Shown here: positions 27,920-36,337 of the stretch, piece by piece | How the letters are laid out: every line of letters starts with the position of its first letter | Position numbering within the stretch: position 1 is the first letter of the stretch | Origin: Phyllobacterium sp. YR531 | GTDB lineage: Bacteria > Pseudomonadota > Alphaproteobacteria > Rhizobiales > Rhizobiaceae | Assembly: GCF_000282595.1 (NCBI RefSeq) | Contig: NZ_AKIZ01000014.1 | Location: 272,088 to 336,087 of the forward strand | Length of the DNA stretch: 64,000 nt | Direction: 5' to 3' | Position numbers and translations under genes: made by a program | Notes under the pieces: generated by a model | Told to the model about the DNA's origin: nothing | Seen by the model: only the letters and a program-made list of their open reading frames with translations | Databases searched by the model: none

Positions 27920-28089
27920 GAATAGAGTCTCGCTATGCCTGAATTGCGCGATGCAAAGTCGAACTTTGAGGCGCATGGTTTCTATAATCTAATCGATTTA
28001 AAATGACCAGTCCTTAAGCGCAAACTGCGTCAAATTGCATTTCCAATCCGCTGAAGTTCCGGTACGACTACAACGAACGGGAAACAGCC

Positions 28090-29565
28090 ATGTTACAGAA
28101 TCTCTCGCGAATTGTCGCACAGGATAAGAATTTCCTCGGCATCATCAATGGCAGGCGCGTTGCAGCAACGAATGGAAAAACGATCCCTGTCGTCTGCCCG
28201 TCCGACGGGTTGGAATTTGCCACCGTACCTTCCTACGATGCTATTGATGTTGATCGTGCTGTCGATGCGGCCCGTCAGGCTTTTGAAGAAGGGCCATGGT
28301 CCCGCATGCCTGCCTTTGAACGCGGGCGCCTCCTGACACGCCTTGGGCTGCTCATAGAAAAACATGGCGATGAACTGGCGGCACTCGAAGCACGCGATAC
28401 GGGTAAGCCGATAAGACAGGGTAAGGCCGATGTTGCGGCCACGATCCGCTATTATGAATTCTATGGTGGCGCTGCCGATAAGATTCATGGCGATACAATC
28501 CCGTTTCTGGATGGTTATACGGCCCTGACATTGCGGGAGCCCCATGGTGTTGTGGCTGGCATCACGCCGTGGAATTATCCCATGCAAATCATGGCGCGCG
28601 TGGTCGGTGCTGCTCTTGCCATGGGCAATACTCTGGTCATCAAGCCCGCCGAAGATGCATCATTATCAACAATTCGCATTGGCGAACTGGCCATCGAAGC
28701 GGGATTCCCCGATGGTGTGCTCAACATCATCACCGGTTATGGCAGCGAGGCTGGAGCTGCATTATCAGCGCATCCCGGCGTGGATTATGTGACGTTCACC
28801 GGCTCACCAGCCACCGGCACGGCGATTCAGCAGGCAGCCGCGGCGCATAATCGCGGTGTGACAATGGAGTTGGGTGGAAAATCCCCGCAAATTGTTTTTG
28901 CCGATGCGGATATCGAAAAGGCATTTCCGGTTCTCGTCAATGCAATCATACAGAACGGCGGCCAAACCTGTTCTGCAGGCAGCCGCATTCTGATTGAACG
29001 TCCGATTTATGATAAGGTTGCCGATGCCTTGGGATCGCGGTTCCGCGAGCTTGTTGCAGGGCCGCATGATGCCGATCTTGATCTTGGACCCATGATCAAT
29101 GCAGCGCAAAAGCGCCGGGTGGAAAACTATGTAACAGCGGCTGCCGAAGCCGGCATTGAGGTCATCGCGCGGGGCTCGATCCATATCGATGCGCCCCTTA
29201 CGGGTTTTTATGTTGCACCGGTTCTTTTTGGCGCCGTCGATCCGTCTGCGACTTTGGCACAGGAAGAGGTCTTCGGCCCCGTGCTTTCGCTCTTTGCATT
29301 CGAGGATGAAGCGGACGCAATCCGGATGGCAAATGGCACTGAGTATGGTCTGGTAGCGGGTGTCTGGACCAAAGACGGAGCAAGACAGCATCGTGTTGCA
29401 AAGCGTGTGCGGGCGGGACAGGTCTATGTCAACGCTTATGGCGCTGGCGGAGGTGTGGAACTGCCTTTTGGCGGCTTCAAGCGTTCAGGTCATGGCCGCG
29501 AAAAGGGCTTTGAGGCGCTTTATGATATGTCTGCAACCAAGACGATCGTTTTCCGCCACGATTAA
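28090..29565 (+). CDS. aldehyde dehydrogenase (betaine/aminoaldehyde-type)
   Basis: A 491-residue NAD(P)-dependent aldehyde dehydrogenase. Visible are GVVAGITPWNYPMQIMA, the NAD site FTGSPATG, the general base in TMELGGKSP and the nucleophile C294 in GGQTCSAGSR. Sequence style is closest to betaine-aldehyde or gamma-aminobutyraldehyde dehydrogenases; with puuA/puuB-like genes 3 kb downstream a PuuC-like role is possible but unproven. An SDR follows 37 bases after the stop, suggesting an operon. Confidence 0.88.
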   Translation: MLQNLSRIVAQDKNFLGIINGRRVAATNGKTIPVVCPSDGLEFATVPSYDAIDVDRAVDAARQAFEEGPWSRMPAFERGRLLTRLGLLIEKHGDELAALEARDTGKPIRQGKADVAATIRYYEFYGGAADKIHGDTIPFLDGYTALTLREPHGVVAGITPWNYPMQIMARVVGAALAMGNTLVIKPAEDASLSTIRIGELAIEAGFPDGVLNIITGYGSEAGAALSAHPGVDYVTFTGSPATGTAIQQAAAAHNRGVTMELGGKSPQIVFADADIEKAFPVLVNAIIQNGGQTCSAGSRILIERPIYDKVADALGSRFRELVAGPHDADLDLGPMINAAQKRRVENYVTAAAEAGIEVIARGSIHIDAPLTGFYVAPVLFGAVDPSATLAQEEVFGPVLSLFAFEDEADAIRMANGTEYGLVAGVWTKDGARQHRVAKRVRAGQVYVNAYGAGGGVELPFGGFKRSGHGREKGFEALYDMSATKTIVFRHD

Positions 29566-29602
29566 AGCTCACAGATAAATCAGAATAGATGGAGGATGGA
29601 GT

Positions 29603-30352
29603 ATGGCCCGTTTGGCAGGCAAAACAGCGATCATTACTGGTGCAGCATCAGGTTTCGGCGAGGCAATGGCGCGCCGCTTTGCAGAAGAAGGTGCAAATGT
29701 TGTCGTTGCCGATCTCAATCTCGTGGGGGCGGAAGCCGTAGCCGGGTCCATTGGTAAAACTGCCCTTGCCGTTCATACGGATGTGACGCGCAAGGAAGAG
29801 ATTGACGCGATGGTTCAAGCTACGATGGATAAGTTTGGCCGCATCGACATCATGGTTAATAATGCGGGTTACTCCCATCGTAACGGCTCAATGCTGGGCG
29901 TGGACGAAGATACATATGATCTGATTGCCGCCATCAATATGAAGGCGATTTACTATACAGCGCTCGCCGTTGTTCCGATCATGGAGCGGCAGGGCAGCGG
30001 CTCAATTATCACAACCGCATCAACCGCCGGTTTACGCCCGCGCCCGGGTCTGACCTGGTACAATGCTTCAAAGGGTTGGGCGATCAGCGTTACCAAGTCC
30101 ATGGCAGTCGAGCTTGGCCCAAAGAATATCCGCGTCAATTGCCTTTGCCCTGCGGCAGGTGAAACACCCATGCTTGGACTGTTTCTGGGCGAGGATACGC
30201 CGGAGCGCCGTGCACAATTCAAGGCCACAATTCCTCTCGGCCGTCTTTCAGTACCGCTGGATGTTGCCAATGCCGCGCTCTATCTGGCCTCTGACGAGGC
30301 TCAGTTCATCACCGGCGTCGCGCTGGAGGTCGATGGCGGACGCTGCATTTAA
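29603..30352 (+). CDS. SDR family oxidoreductase
   Basis: A 249-residue classical short-chain dehydrogenase. TGAASGFG (coenzyme), NNAGY, catalytic Ser in TTASTAG and Y-x3-K in WYNASKG are intact, and the C-terminus SDEAQFITGVALEVDGGRCI is typical of FabG-like enzymes. GGAGGATGGAG gives a strong ribosome binding site. Directly downstream of the aldehyde dehydrogenase; the pair may oxidise an alcohol to an acid. Substrate unknown. Confidence 0.88.
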   Translation: MARLAGKTAIITGAASGFGEAMARRFAEEGANVVVADLNLVGAEAVAGSIGKTALAVHTDVTRKEEIDAMVQATMDKFGRIDIMVNNAGYSHRNGSMLGVDEDTYDLIAAINMKAIYYTALAVVPIMERQGSGSIITTASTAGLRPRPGLTWYNASKGWAISVTKSMAVELGPKNIRVNCLCPAAGETPMLGLFLGEDTPERRAQFKATIPLGRLSVPLDVANAALYLASDEAQFITGVALEVDGGRCI

Positions 30353-30472
30353 AAGCGCCTTTAGCCTTGAAAGATCGGCTAGGGGGCCTACATTTTCCTT
30401 GTATTCCCCTTCTGATAAGCGCTGCCCGGTCTAGCTGCCGCTCTGGCGTTATGCTTTTTCAAGGAAATCATC

Positions 30473-31315
30473 ATGACATCCAAACCTGTCTGGTTCATCA
30501 CTGGCTGCTCAACCGGCTTTGGCCGCGAACTTGCCCAACACACTCTTGCGCTTGGCTATCCCACTGTGGTTACGGCTCGCAATCCAGCTCAACTTGACGA
30601 TATCGTCAAAGGCCATGAAGACAATGCGCTTGTCCTCAAACTCGACGTCACCAAGCTCGATGAAGTAGCTGCTGCGGTCAAGGCGGCGGAAGAGCGCTTC
30701 GGGCGGATAGACGTGTTGGTCAATAATGCCGGCATTGGCTATTTCGGCTCTCTTGAGGAGAGTGATCTCAGCGAAGCCCGCAAGATGTTCGATATCAATA
30801 TCTGGGGTCTTATGGATATGACCCGCGCTGTCCTGCCGATCTTGCGCAGGCAGCGTTCCGGTACGGTCGTCAACATCTCGTCAATTGGCGGGTTGCGAGG
30901 CTTCCCGGCGGTGGGCTTCTACAATGGTACAAAGTTTGCTGTGGAAGGGCTTTCTGAGTCCCTTTCCAAGGAAGTCGCTCATCTCGGCATCAAGGTACTG
31001 ATCGTTGAGCCAAGCGGGTTCCGTACGGATTGGGCAGGTCGTTCTGCCAATGAAGCTCCGGAAACGATTGAAGACTATCGTGCTTCAGCAGGCGAGCGTA
31101 TGCGCCAGATCCGTGCCGCGAGCGGCAATCAGCCGGGCGATCCGGTGAAGGCTGTGCAGGCCATCGTCAAAGCCGTGGAGGCAAAAGACCCGCCGCTGCG
31201 TCTTTTGCTTGGCAAGATTGCACTTGATGGCGGCCGCGAGAAAATCAGGGAAATGCAGCGTGATTTTGATGCATGGGCAGAAGTAAGCGCAGGCGCAGAT
31301 TCTCCCAAGCAATAA
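30473..31315 (+). CDS. SDR family oxidoreductase
   Basis: A 280-residue short-chain dehydrogenase of the 'oxidoreductase, SDR 17-beta-HSD-like' group. TGCSTGFG, NNAGIGYFG, NISSIGG and Y-x3-K (FYNGTKFA) are present. It differs from the preceding SDR in lacking the C-terminal DGG motif and having a longer C-terminal helix. AAGGAAA precedes the ATG. Independent transcription is likely, given the 120-base gap. Confidence 0.88.
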   Translation: MTSKPVWFITGCSTGFGRELAQHTLALGYPTVVTARNPAQLDDIVKGHEDNALVLKLDVTKLDEVAAAVKAAEERFGRIDVLVNNAGIGYFGSLEESDLSEARKMFDINIWGLMDMTRAVLPILRRQRSGTVVNISSIGGLRGFPAVGFYNGTKFAVEGLSESLSKEVAHLGIKVLIVEPSGFRTDWAGRSANEAPETIEDYRASAGERMRQIRAASGNQPGDPVKAVQAIVKAVEAKDPPLRLLLGKIALDGGREKIREMQRDFDAWAEVSAGADSPKQ

Positions 31316-31323
31316 CAAAAATG

Positions 31324-31360
31324 GTGTGCGGGTACCGGAACTCCTTATCCGCACACCGAA
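31324..31360 (+). terminator. possible terminator hairpin
   Basis: GGTGTGCGG and CCGCACACC form a 9-bp perfect stem with a 17-base loop just after the SDR stop. There is no T-run on the + strand, so Rho-independent function is doubtful. Confidence 0.35.
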
Positions 31361-31461
31361 AATCGCCGCATCGATAAGTTGAAATAATTTTCTCCGTCCA
31401 GCCTCCCATCGGCTTGTTTTATGCGCTATCATCTTGTCACCGCAATAAAAACTGGTGATTG

Positions 31462-32898
31462 ATGCCCTCCGAAACTCCTGAAAAAAAACCCGCGCGGACC
31501 ACAGCGACACGGCGGCGTACGCCCGCTTACGTCAAGGCCACCCGGGGAGTGAAAAACTGGCGTGAAGCTGCTGAATGGCTGGCCTGGCGGGACATCGAAG
31601 ACATAGAATGCATTACCCCGGACCAGGCAGGCGTGGCGCGCGGCAAGATGATGCCGTCGAAAAAATTTACTTCCAACACATCGCTTGCCTTGCCTTCCGC
31701 TGTGTTCATGGCAACGATTTCCGGTTCCTATCCGGAAGATGGTCATGGCTTTTCTTATCCGGAAGACGATGGCGACCTGAAGCTTATGCCCGATCTTTCG
31801 ACCTTGTCGGAAGTGCCTTGGGAAAGCGACCGCACCGCGCAGGTCATATGCGATCTCGTCAATAAGGACGGGCAAGCTGTAGAGTTTACACCGCGCAATG
31901 TATTGAAGCGTGTCGTAGCCGCCTATAGCAAAAAGGGCCTCAAGCCGGTCGTCGCGCCCGAAATCGAATTCTACCTCGTCAAGAAGAATCCTGATCCGGA
32001 CTATCCGCTGACACCTCCGGTTGGCAGGTCGGGCCGCGCCATTGGCGGCGGGCAGGGTTATTCCATTGCCGGCGTCAACGAATTCGACGAGCTTATCGAT
32101 GATATCTATCACTTCTCTGAAAGCCAGGGTCTTGAGATCGATACGCTGATCCACGAAGAAGGCGCAGCGCAGCTGGAGATCAACCTGCGTCACGGTGATC
32201 CCGTTGAGCTTGCAGATCAGGTGTTCCTGTTCAAGCGCACAATCAGGGAAGCTGCACTCAAGCACGATATGTATGCAACCTTCATGGCAAAGCCCATCCA
32301 GGGTCAGCCCGGATCGGCGATGCATATTCATCAGTCCATTGTCGATAAAAAGACGGGGCGGAATGTGTTTTCCAACCCCGATGGTACGGAAAGCGAAGCA
32401 TTCCGGCACTTTATCGGCGGTATGCAGAAACATGTTCCGGCTTCGCTGGTCATGTTCGCCCCCTATGTGAATTCCTATCGCCGCCTGACGCCTGCGGCCT
32501 CGGCTCCGGTCAATGTCAAATGGGGTTACGACAACCGCACCACGGCATTCCGTGTGCCGCGTTCGGACCCGGCAGCACGGCGTGTCGAAAACCGCATTCC
32601 TTCCTCCGACGCCAATCCATATCTGGCACTTGCGGCTTCACTTGCGTGCGGCTTGCTGGGCATGAACAACAAGGTCGAACCTGATGCGCCGGCTTCGACC
32701 ACTGTCAACGATAATCTGATTGAACTGCCGCGAGGATTGATTGAGGCCACTTTGCTGTTTGAGCAGGACAGGGACTTGATTGCCATGCTGGGCGAGTCCT
32801 TCGCCATCACCTATGCCGCGATCAAGCGCGCCGAGTTTGAAACCTTCATGGAGGTTATCAGCCCTTGGGAGCGCGAATATCTGCTGCTGAACGTTTGA
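31462..32898 (+). CDS. puuA: glutamine synthetase family protein, gamma-glutamylputrescine synthetase-like
   Basis: A 478-residue GS-fold enzyme. The glutamate-binding region VAPEIEFYLVKK, the metal/ATP residues in EGAAQLEINLRHGDP, the catalytic GSAMHIHQS and the RVENRIPSSDANPYLALAASLACG block are intact. The adenylylation-site region of GlnA is absent. Its neighbour is a PuuB-like oxidase, so it most likely joins glutamate to putrescine. The ATG at 31462 is chosen over a TTG one codon before. Confidence 0.85.
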   Translation: MPSETPEKKPARTTATRRRTPAYVKATRGVKNWREAAEWLAWRDIEDIECITPDQAGVARGKMMPSKKFTSNTSLALPSAVFMATISGSYPEDGHGFSYPEDDGDLKLMPDLSTLSEVPWESDRTAQVICDLVNKDGQAVEFTPRNVLKRVVAAYSKKGLKPVVAPEIEFYLVKKNPDPDYPLTPPVGRSGRAIGGGQGYSIAGVNEFDELIDDIYHFSESQGLEIDTLIHEEGAAQLEINLRHGDPVELADQVFLFKRTIREAALKHDMYATFMAKPIQGQPGSAMHIHQSIVDKKTGRNVFSNPDGTESEAFRHFIGGMQKHVPASLVMFAPYVNSYRRLTPAASAPVNVKWGYDNRTTAFRVPRSDPAARRVENRIPSSDANPYLALAASLACGLLGMNNKVEPDAPASTTVNDNLIELPRGLIEATLLFEQDRDLIAMLGESFAITYAAIKRAEFETFMEVISPWEREYLLLNV

Positions 32899-32908
32899 GT
32901 TAACGCCT

Positions 32909-33080
32909 TTCTCCCCCCTTGTGGGGGAGAAAGTGATTTCAGCATCTTAGCATTTGCTAAGTGCTAGAAATCACAAGAGAGGGGATTGCCTGCTGAACTA
33001 CCCCCTCACTTGGATTTTCCAAGGATTTAGCAAAGGGTCTAAACCCAGGAAAATCCTATCTCTCCCGCAAGGGGAGAGAT
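32909..33080. repeat. composite intergenic palindrome (copy A)
   Basis: Two hairpin-forming units are placed head to head between puuA and puuB. Unit E1 (32909-32984) begins TTCTCCCCCCTTGTGGGGGA and closes with GAAATCACAAGAGAGGGG. Unit E2 follows in reverse complement (33000-33080) and ends GGGGAGAGATA. The same composite, in opposite orientation, lies at 46834-47074. It resembles the dispersed palindromic elements of Brucella genomes in style; identity with a named family is not claimed. Confidence 0.8.
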
Positions 33081-33118
33081 AAGCGGAGCCAAGTTTTTCC
33101 AAACGGATTGTATTCAAA

Positions 33119-34405
33119 ATGGCATATCAGTCTCCCATCTCGCCCGGCATATCATGGTACGAATCCACGATTGCCGATCGCACGCAATATCCTGCTTTGG
33201 ATGGCTCGCGCAGCGCTGATGTCGTTATCGTTGGCGGCGGATTCACGGGTCTATCGGCCGCTGTGCATCTGGCATCAGCTGGTGTCGATGTTGTCTTGCT
33301 CGAAGCTTTCAGGTTTGGCGATGGTGCATCGGGGCGCAATGGCGGCCAGCTTGGCACAGGGCAACGGTCGTGGGCGGAAGAGCTTGAAGCGCAATATGGT
33401 TTCGAGCGGGCCAAAGCACTGTTTGATCTTGCCGAGGAGGCGAAAAGCCACCTGCTGGAATTTGCGGAAACGCACAAGATCGATATTGAATATGTGCCCG
33501 GGCAGATGTCCGTTGTGCACAAGAAGCGTTATCTGAAAAGCTATCGCGAGCATGCGGAACTGATGACGACTCGGTTCAATTACCCCCACATTCACTACAT
33601 GGAAGCGGATGAAACTGCCGAGCGGCTTGGTTCAACCCGGTATCTTGGCGGGCTCTACGACAAGGGCACGGGGCATATTCAACCGATGAAACTTGTTGTC
33701 GGCACTGCGCGTGCCGCGGCAAAGGCCGGTGCGCATCTTTATGAAAACACCAAAGTTACCGGCATCAAATCAGAGAACGGCAAGGTTACGGCCACCACTG
33801 CCACCGGCACCATAACAGCGGCAAAGGCGCTGATCGCGGTCAACGCCTATGGTGGAAATCTGGAGCCTGTCAGCGCATCGCATGTCATGCCGATACGCTC
33901 CTTCATTGGCGCAACTGTGCCTTTGGGTGACGACAGTCCGGTCCTGCCCGGTGGTGAGAGTGTCGATGACTCCCGCTTTGTGGTGCGTTATTTCCGCCGC
34001 TCGCAGGATGGCCGCCTCCTGTTCGGAGGGCGAGAAGCCTATACGGCTGATAATCCGCTGGACATCAGCACCCATATCCGCCGCCAGATTGCAGAGATTT
34101 ATCCGGCACTCGCAAATGTGGAAATGACGCAGGCCTGGGGTGGTTCTGTCGGTATCACCATGCCGCGCCAGCCATTCGTGCGCGAAGTCATGCCAAATGT
34201 CATTTCTGCCGGAGGCTATTCCGGGCATGGCGTGATGCTGTCGAACTTCGTCGGCAAGCTCTATGCGGAGACTGTAGCGGGTAATCGGGACCGGTTAAAG
34301 CTGCTGGAAGATCTGAAAGTTCCATCATTCCCGGGTGGGCGCACATTCCGCGCGCCCATGCTGTTTCTCGCGCTGAGCTGGTATGCGCTGATGGACCGGA
34401 TTTAA
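33119..34405 (+). CDS. puuB: FAD-dependent gamma-glutamylputrescine oxidase-like
   Basis: A 428-residue DAO-family oxidoreductase (OrdL/PuuB). The FAD motif VVIVGGGFTGLSAAVHLA is complete. GASGRNGGQ, RFVVRYFRRSQDGRLLFGG, AWGGSVGITMPRQPFV and SAGGYSGHGVMLS are the usual PuuB landmarks. It would oxidise gamma-glutamylputrescine after PuuA. It is separated from puuA by a repeat element, so the two may not share a transcript. No strong ribosome binding site precedes the ATG. Confidence 0.87.
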   Translation: MAYQSPISPGISWYESTIADRTQYPALDGSRSADVVIVGGGFTGLSAAVHLASAGVDVVLLEAFRFGDGASGRNGGQLGTGQRSWAEELEAQYGFERAKALFDLAEEAKSHLLEFAETHKIDIEYVPGQMSVVHKKRYLKSYREHAELMTTRFNYPHIHYMEADETAERLGSTRYLGGLYDKGTGHIQPMKLVVGTARAAAKAGAHLYENTKVTGIKSENGKVTATTATGTITAAKALIAVNAYGGNLEPVSASHVMPIRSFIGATVPLGDDSPVLPGGESVDDSRFVVRYFRRSQDGRLLFGGREAYTADNPLDISTHIRRQIAEIYPALANVEMTQAWGGSVGITMPRQPFVREVMPNVISAGGYSGHGVMLSNFVGKLYAETVAGNRDRLKLLEDLKVPSFPGGRTFRAPMLFLALSWYALMDRI

Positions 34406-34414
34406 GCAACAGGA

Positions 34415-34729
34415 TCAGTGTTCGTTGACCGGACTATATCGTTGCACGTTGATCTGGTCGGCATGCTGACGCATGGTCACCGTGTCATACCAAGCTTGAA
34501 TTTTCAGCAATATATCCATGTTCACGCCAAATGCTTTTTCTATCCGCAGAGCCATTTCAGGGGTGAGGGACGTTTTCTCGTTCACGAGATCGGACAGGGT
34601 AGCGCGGCGCACATTTAACGCTGTTGCGGCCTTGGTAATCGACAACCCGAGTTCATTCAAAATTTCGTCGCGTATAAAACCTCCGACATGGGGCGGCTTC
34701 ATCCCGATCTTTTCAATTGTGTCACTCAT
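34415..34729 (-). CDS. higA: HigA family addiction-module antitoxin
   Basis: A 104-residue XRE-type antitoxin with the HigA pattern GMKPPHVGGFIRDEILNELGLSITKAATALNVRRATLSDLVNEKTSLTPEMALRIEKAFG. Expected to neutralise the upstream HigB and repress the operon. Its start overlaps the toxin stop by one base (TGATG). A start at the Met of MKPPHVGG (residue 10) is possible. Confidence 0.92.
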   Translation of the reverse strand: MSDTIEKIGMKPPHVGGFIRDEILNELGLSITKAATALNVRRATLSDLVNEKTSLTPEMALRIEKAFGVNMDILLKIQAWYDTVTMRQHADQINVQRYSPVNEH

Positions 34730-35013
34730 CAGTGATAATCCTCCAAATCCAGATCAGAGATTTCGCCGCCGATAATCTCGAAGGTGATCCGCCAGTTTCC
34801 GGACGCCGAGATGCTCCAAATATTGGCTCGATCACCAGTCAGCAAATGAATTCGCCAACCGGGCGGGCCGCGTAGATTATCGATGCCGTCCGCAACAATC
34901 AGTGCGGCGAGAATATTTCTGATCCTGTTTGTTAAATCGGGCCTTATCCCTTTAGCATCATCATCTTCAACAAAACGCTTAAGTCCTTTGTGCCGGACAC
35001 TACGAATTTTCAT
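34729..35013 (-). CDS. higB: HigB toxin (RelE-type, plasmid maintenance killer)
   Basis: A 94-residue toxin of the HigB/GraT type: KIRSVRHKGLKRFVEDDDAKGI, the helix around NILAALIVADGIDNLRGPPG, and the core GDRANIWSISASGNWRITFEI with a C-terminal DLDLEDYH. A ribosome-dependent mRNA interferase by family. This is the second, unrelated HigBA module in the window (the first, at 17.2 kb, is Gp49-type). Confidence 0.92.
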   Translation of the reverse strand: MKIRSVRHKGLKRFVEDDDAKGIRPDLTNRIRNILAALIVADGIDNLRGPPGWRIHLLTGDRANIWSISASGNWRITFEIIGGEISDLDLEDYH

Positions 35014-35084
35014 ATATCACCTATGTACGGTCATGCCGTACGAAATACAAGCGGTCAATAATTCTTAAATGAACAATTATAGAC

Positions 35085-36209
35085 TTAAACCTTACGCACA
35101 ATCACGCTGCCGACTGAATATCCTGCCCCAAACGAGCAGATGACGCCGAGGCTGCCGGGGGCAAGATCATCGGAATATTTCGAGAATGCGATGATCGAAC
35201 CCGCCGAGGAGGTATTGGCATAATCCTGCAGGATGTTGGGCTGCTCGCCGGGCTCAGGCTCGCGGCCAAGCACTTTGACGCCAATCAGATCATTCATGCC
35301 TTTGTTTGCCTGATGCAACCATAGCCGCGATAAATGTGCCGGTGCGATATTCTCATCTGCAAGATGCGTCAGGATCAGGTCGGAAACAATCGGCACGACC
35401 TGCTTGAACACCTTGCGGCCTTCCTGCTTGAAAAGCATGTCGCGGCGGTCCGTCATGTGGCCTTCGCGTGTCCGTCGCAAGAAGCCATTATTGTTGCGAA
35501 TATTATTGGAAAACTGGGTCAGGCATCGCGTCGAGACGATCTCGAACCGGTCTTCCGCCGTCGCGAGGTCGTCGCGTTCGAGCAGTACCGCCGTGCAAAC
35601 ATCGCCAAAGATGAAATGGCAGTCGCGATCACGCCATTCGAGATGTGCCGAGCAGATTTCCGGATTGACCATAAGGATGGCGCGTGCCGACCCTGAACGG
35701 ATCATGTCTGCCGCCGCCTGAATGCCGAACGTAGCAGATGAACAGGCAACGTTCATGTCGAAGCCGAAGCCCTCAATACCAAGTGCCTGCTGTACTTCGA
35801 TAGCGATGGCAGGATAAGCGCGCTCATGATTTGACGCCGCGCAGATAACCGCATCAATCTCCGATGCATCGCGGCCAGCTTTTTTCAACGCCAATGTTGC
35901 CGCGTGCACCGCCATTTGTGCCATGACAGAGATGTCTTCGTCGCCGCGCTCCGGTAAAACCGGGTGCATGATTTCCGGATCGAGAATACTGGATTTGTTG
36001 AGGACATAGCGGTTTTCAATACCCGAGGCGCGAACAATGAAATCCTCATTGGACATGGTCATCGCCTCACGCGTGCCCGCGGCAATTTCTTCCGCGTGCA
36101 ACTCATTTTGCTTTGTCGCGTAGGTATTGAAAGCTGCCACCAGTTCGGCATTGCTGATGGACTGATCAGGCGTAAACACGCCAGTGCCGCTGATGACTAC
36201 CTTATGCAT
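35085..36209 (-). CDS. 3-oxoacyl-ACP synthase III-like enzyme
   Basis: A 374-residue thiolase-fold condensing enzyme. The FabH-type triad is intact: C156 (NVACSSATFG), H299 (LHQANKGMND) and N332 (DYANTSSAGS). It is about 50 residues longer than housekeeping FabH because of an insertion around residues 30-60 and 70-90, a feature of the beta-ketodecanoyl-ACP synthase-like group. It stands alone without ACP or other fab genes. It may start fatty-acid synthesis from medium-chain acyl groups or make a specialised lipid. Confidence 0.85.
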   Translation of the reverse strand: MHKVVISGTGVFTPDQSISNAELVAAFNTYATKQNELHAEEIAAGTREAMTMSNEDFIVRASGIENRYVLNKSSILDPEIMHPVLPERGDEDISVMAQMAVHAATLALKKAGRDASEIDAVICAASNHERAYPAIAIEVQQALGIEGFGFDMNVACSSATFGIQAAADMIRSGSARAILMVNPEICSAHLEWRDRDCHFIFGDVCTAVLLERDDLATAEDRFEIVSTRCLTQFSNNIRNNNGFLRRTREGHMTDRRDMLFKQEGRKVFKQVVPIVSDLILTHLADENIAPAHLSRLWLHQANKGMNDLIGVKVLGREPEPGEQPNILQDYANTSSAGSIIAFSKYSDDLAPGSLGVICSFGAGYSVGSVIVRKV

Positions 36210-36337
36210 GAACGTTTCCAGAGTTTATTTTTCTTCACCAAGCGATAGAGCAAAGAAGAATCAAATGGAACCCATACTGTCATCAGAGGTTCACGCAGCA
36301 GTCCTAGCTTTTCCTTCTTTGATGAGGGGATTTTGCT

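Noticed and set aside
31429..32433. 334-residue open frame antisense to puuA
   Set aside because: The + strand reading is a complete glutamine synthetase-fold protein; the antisense frame has no recognisable features.
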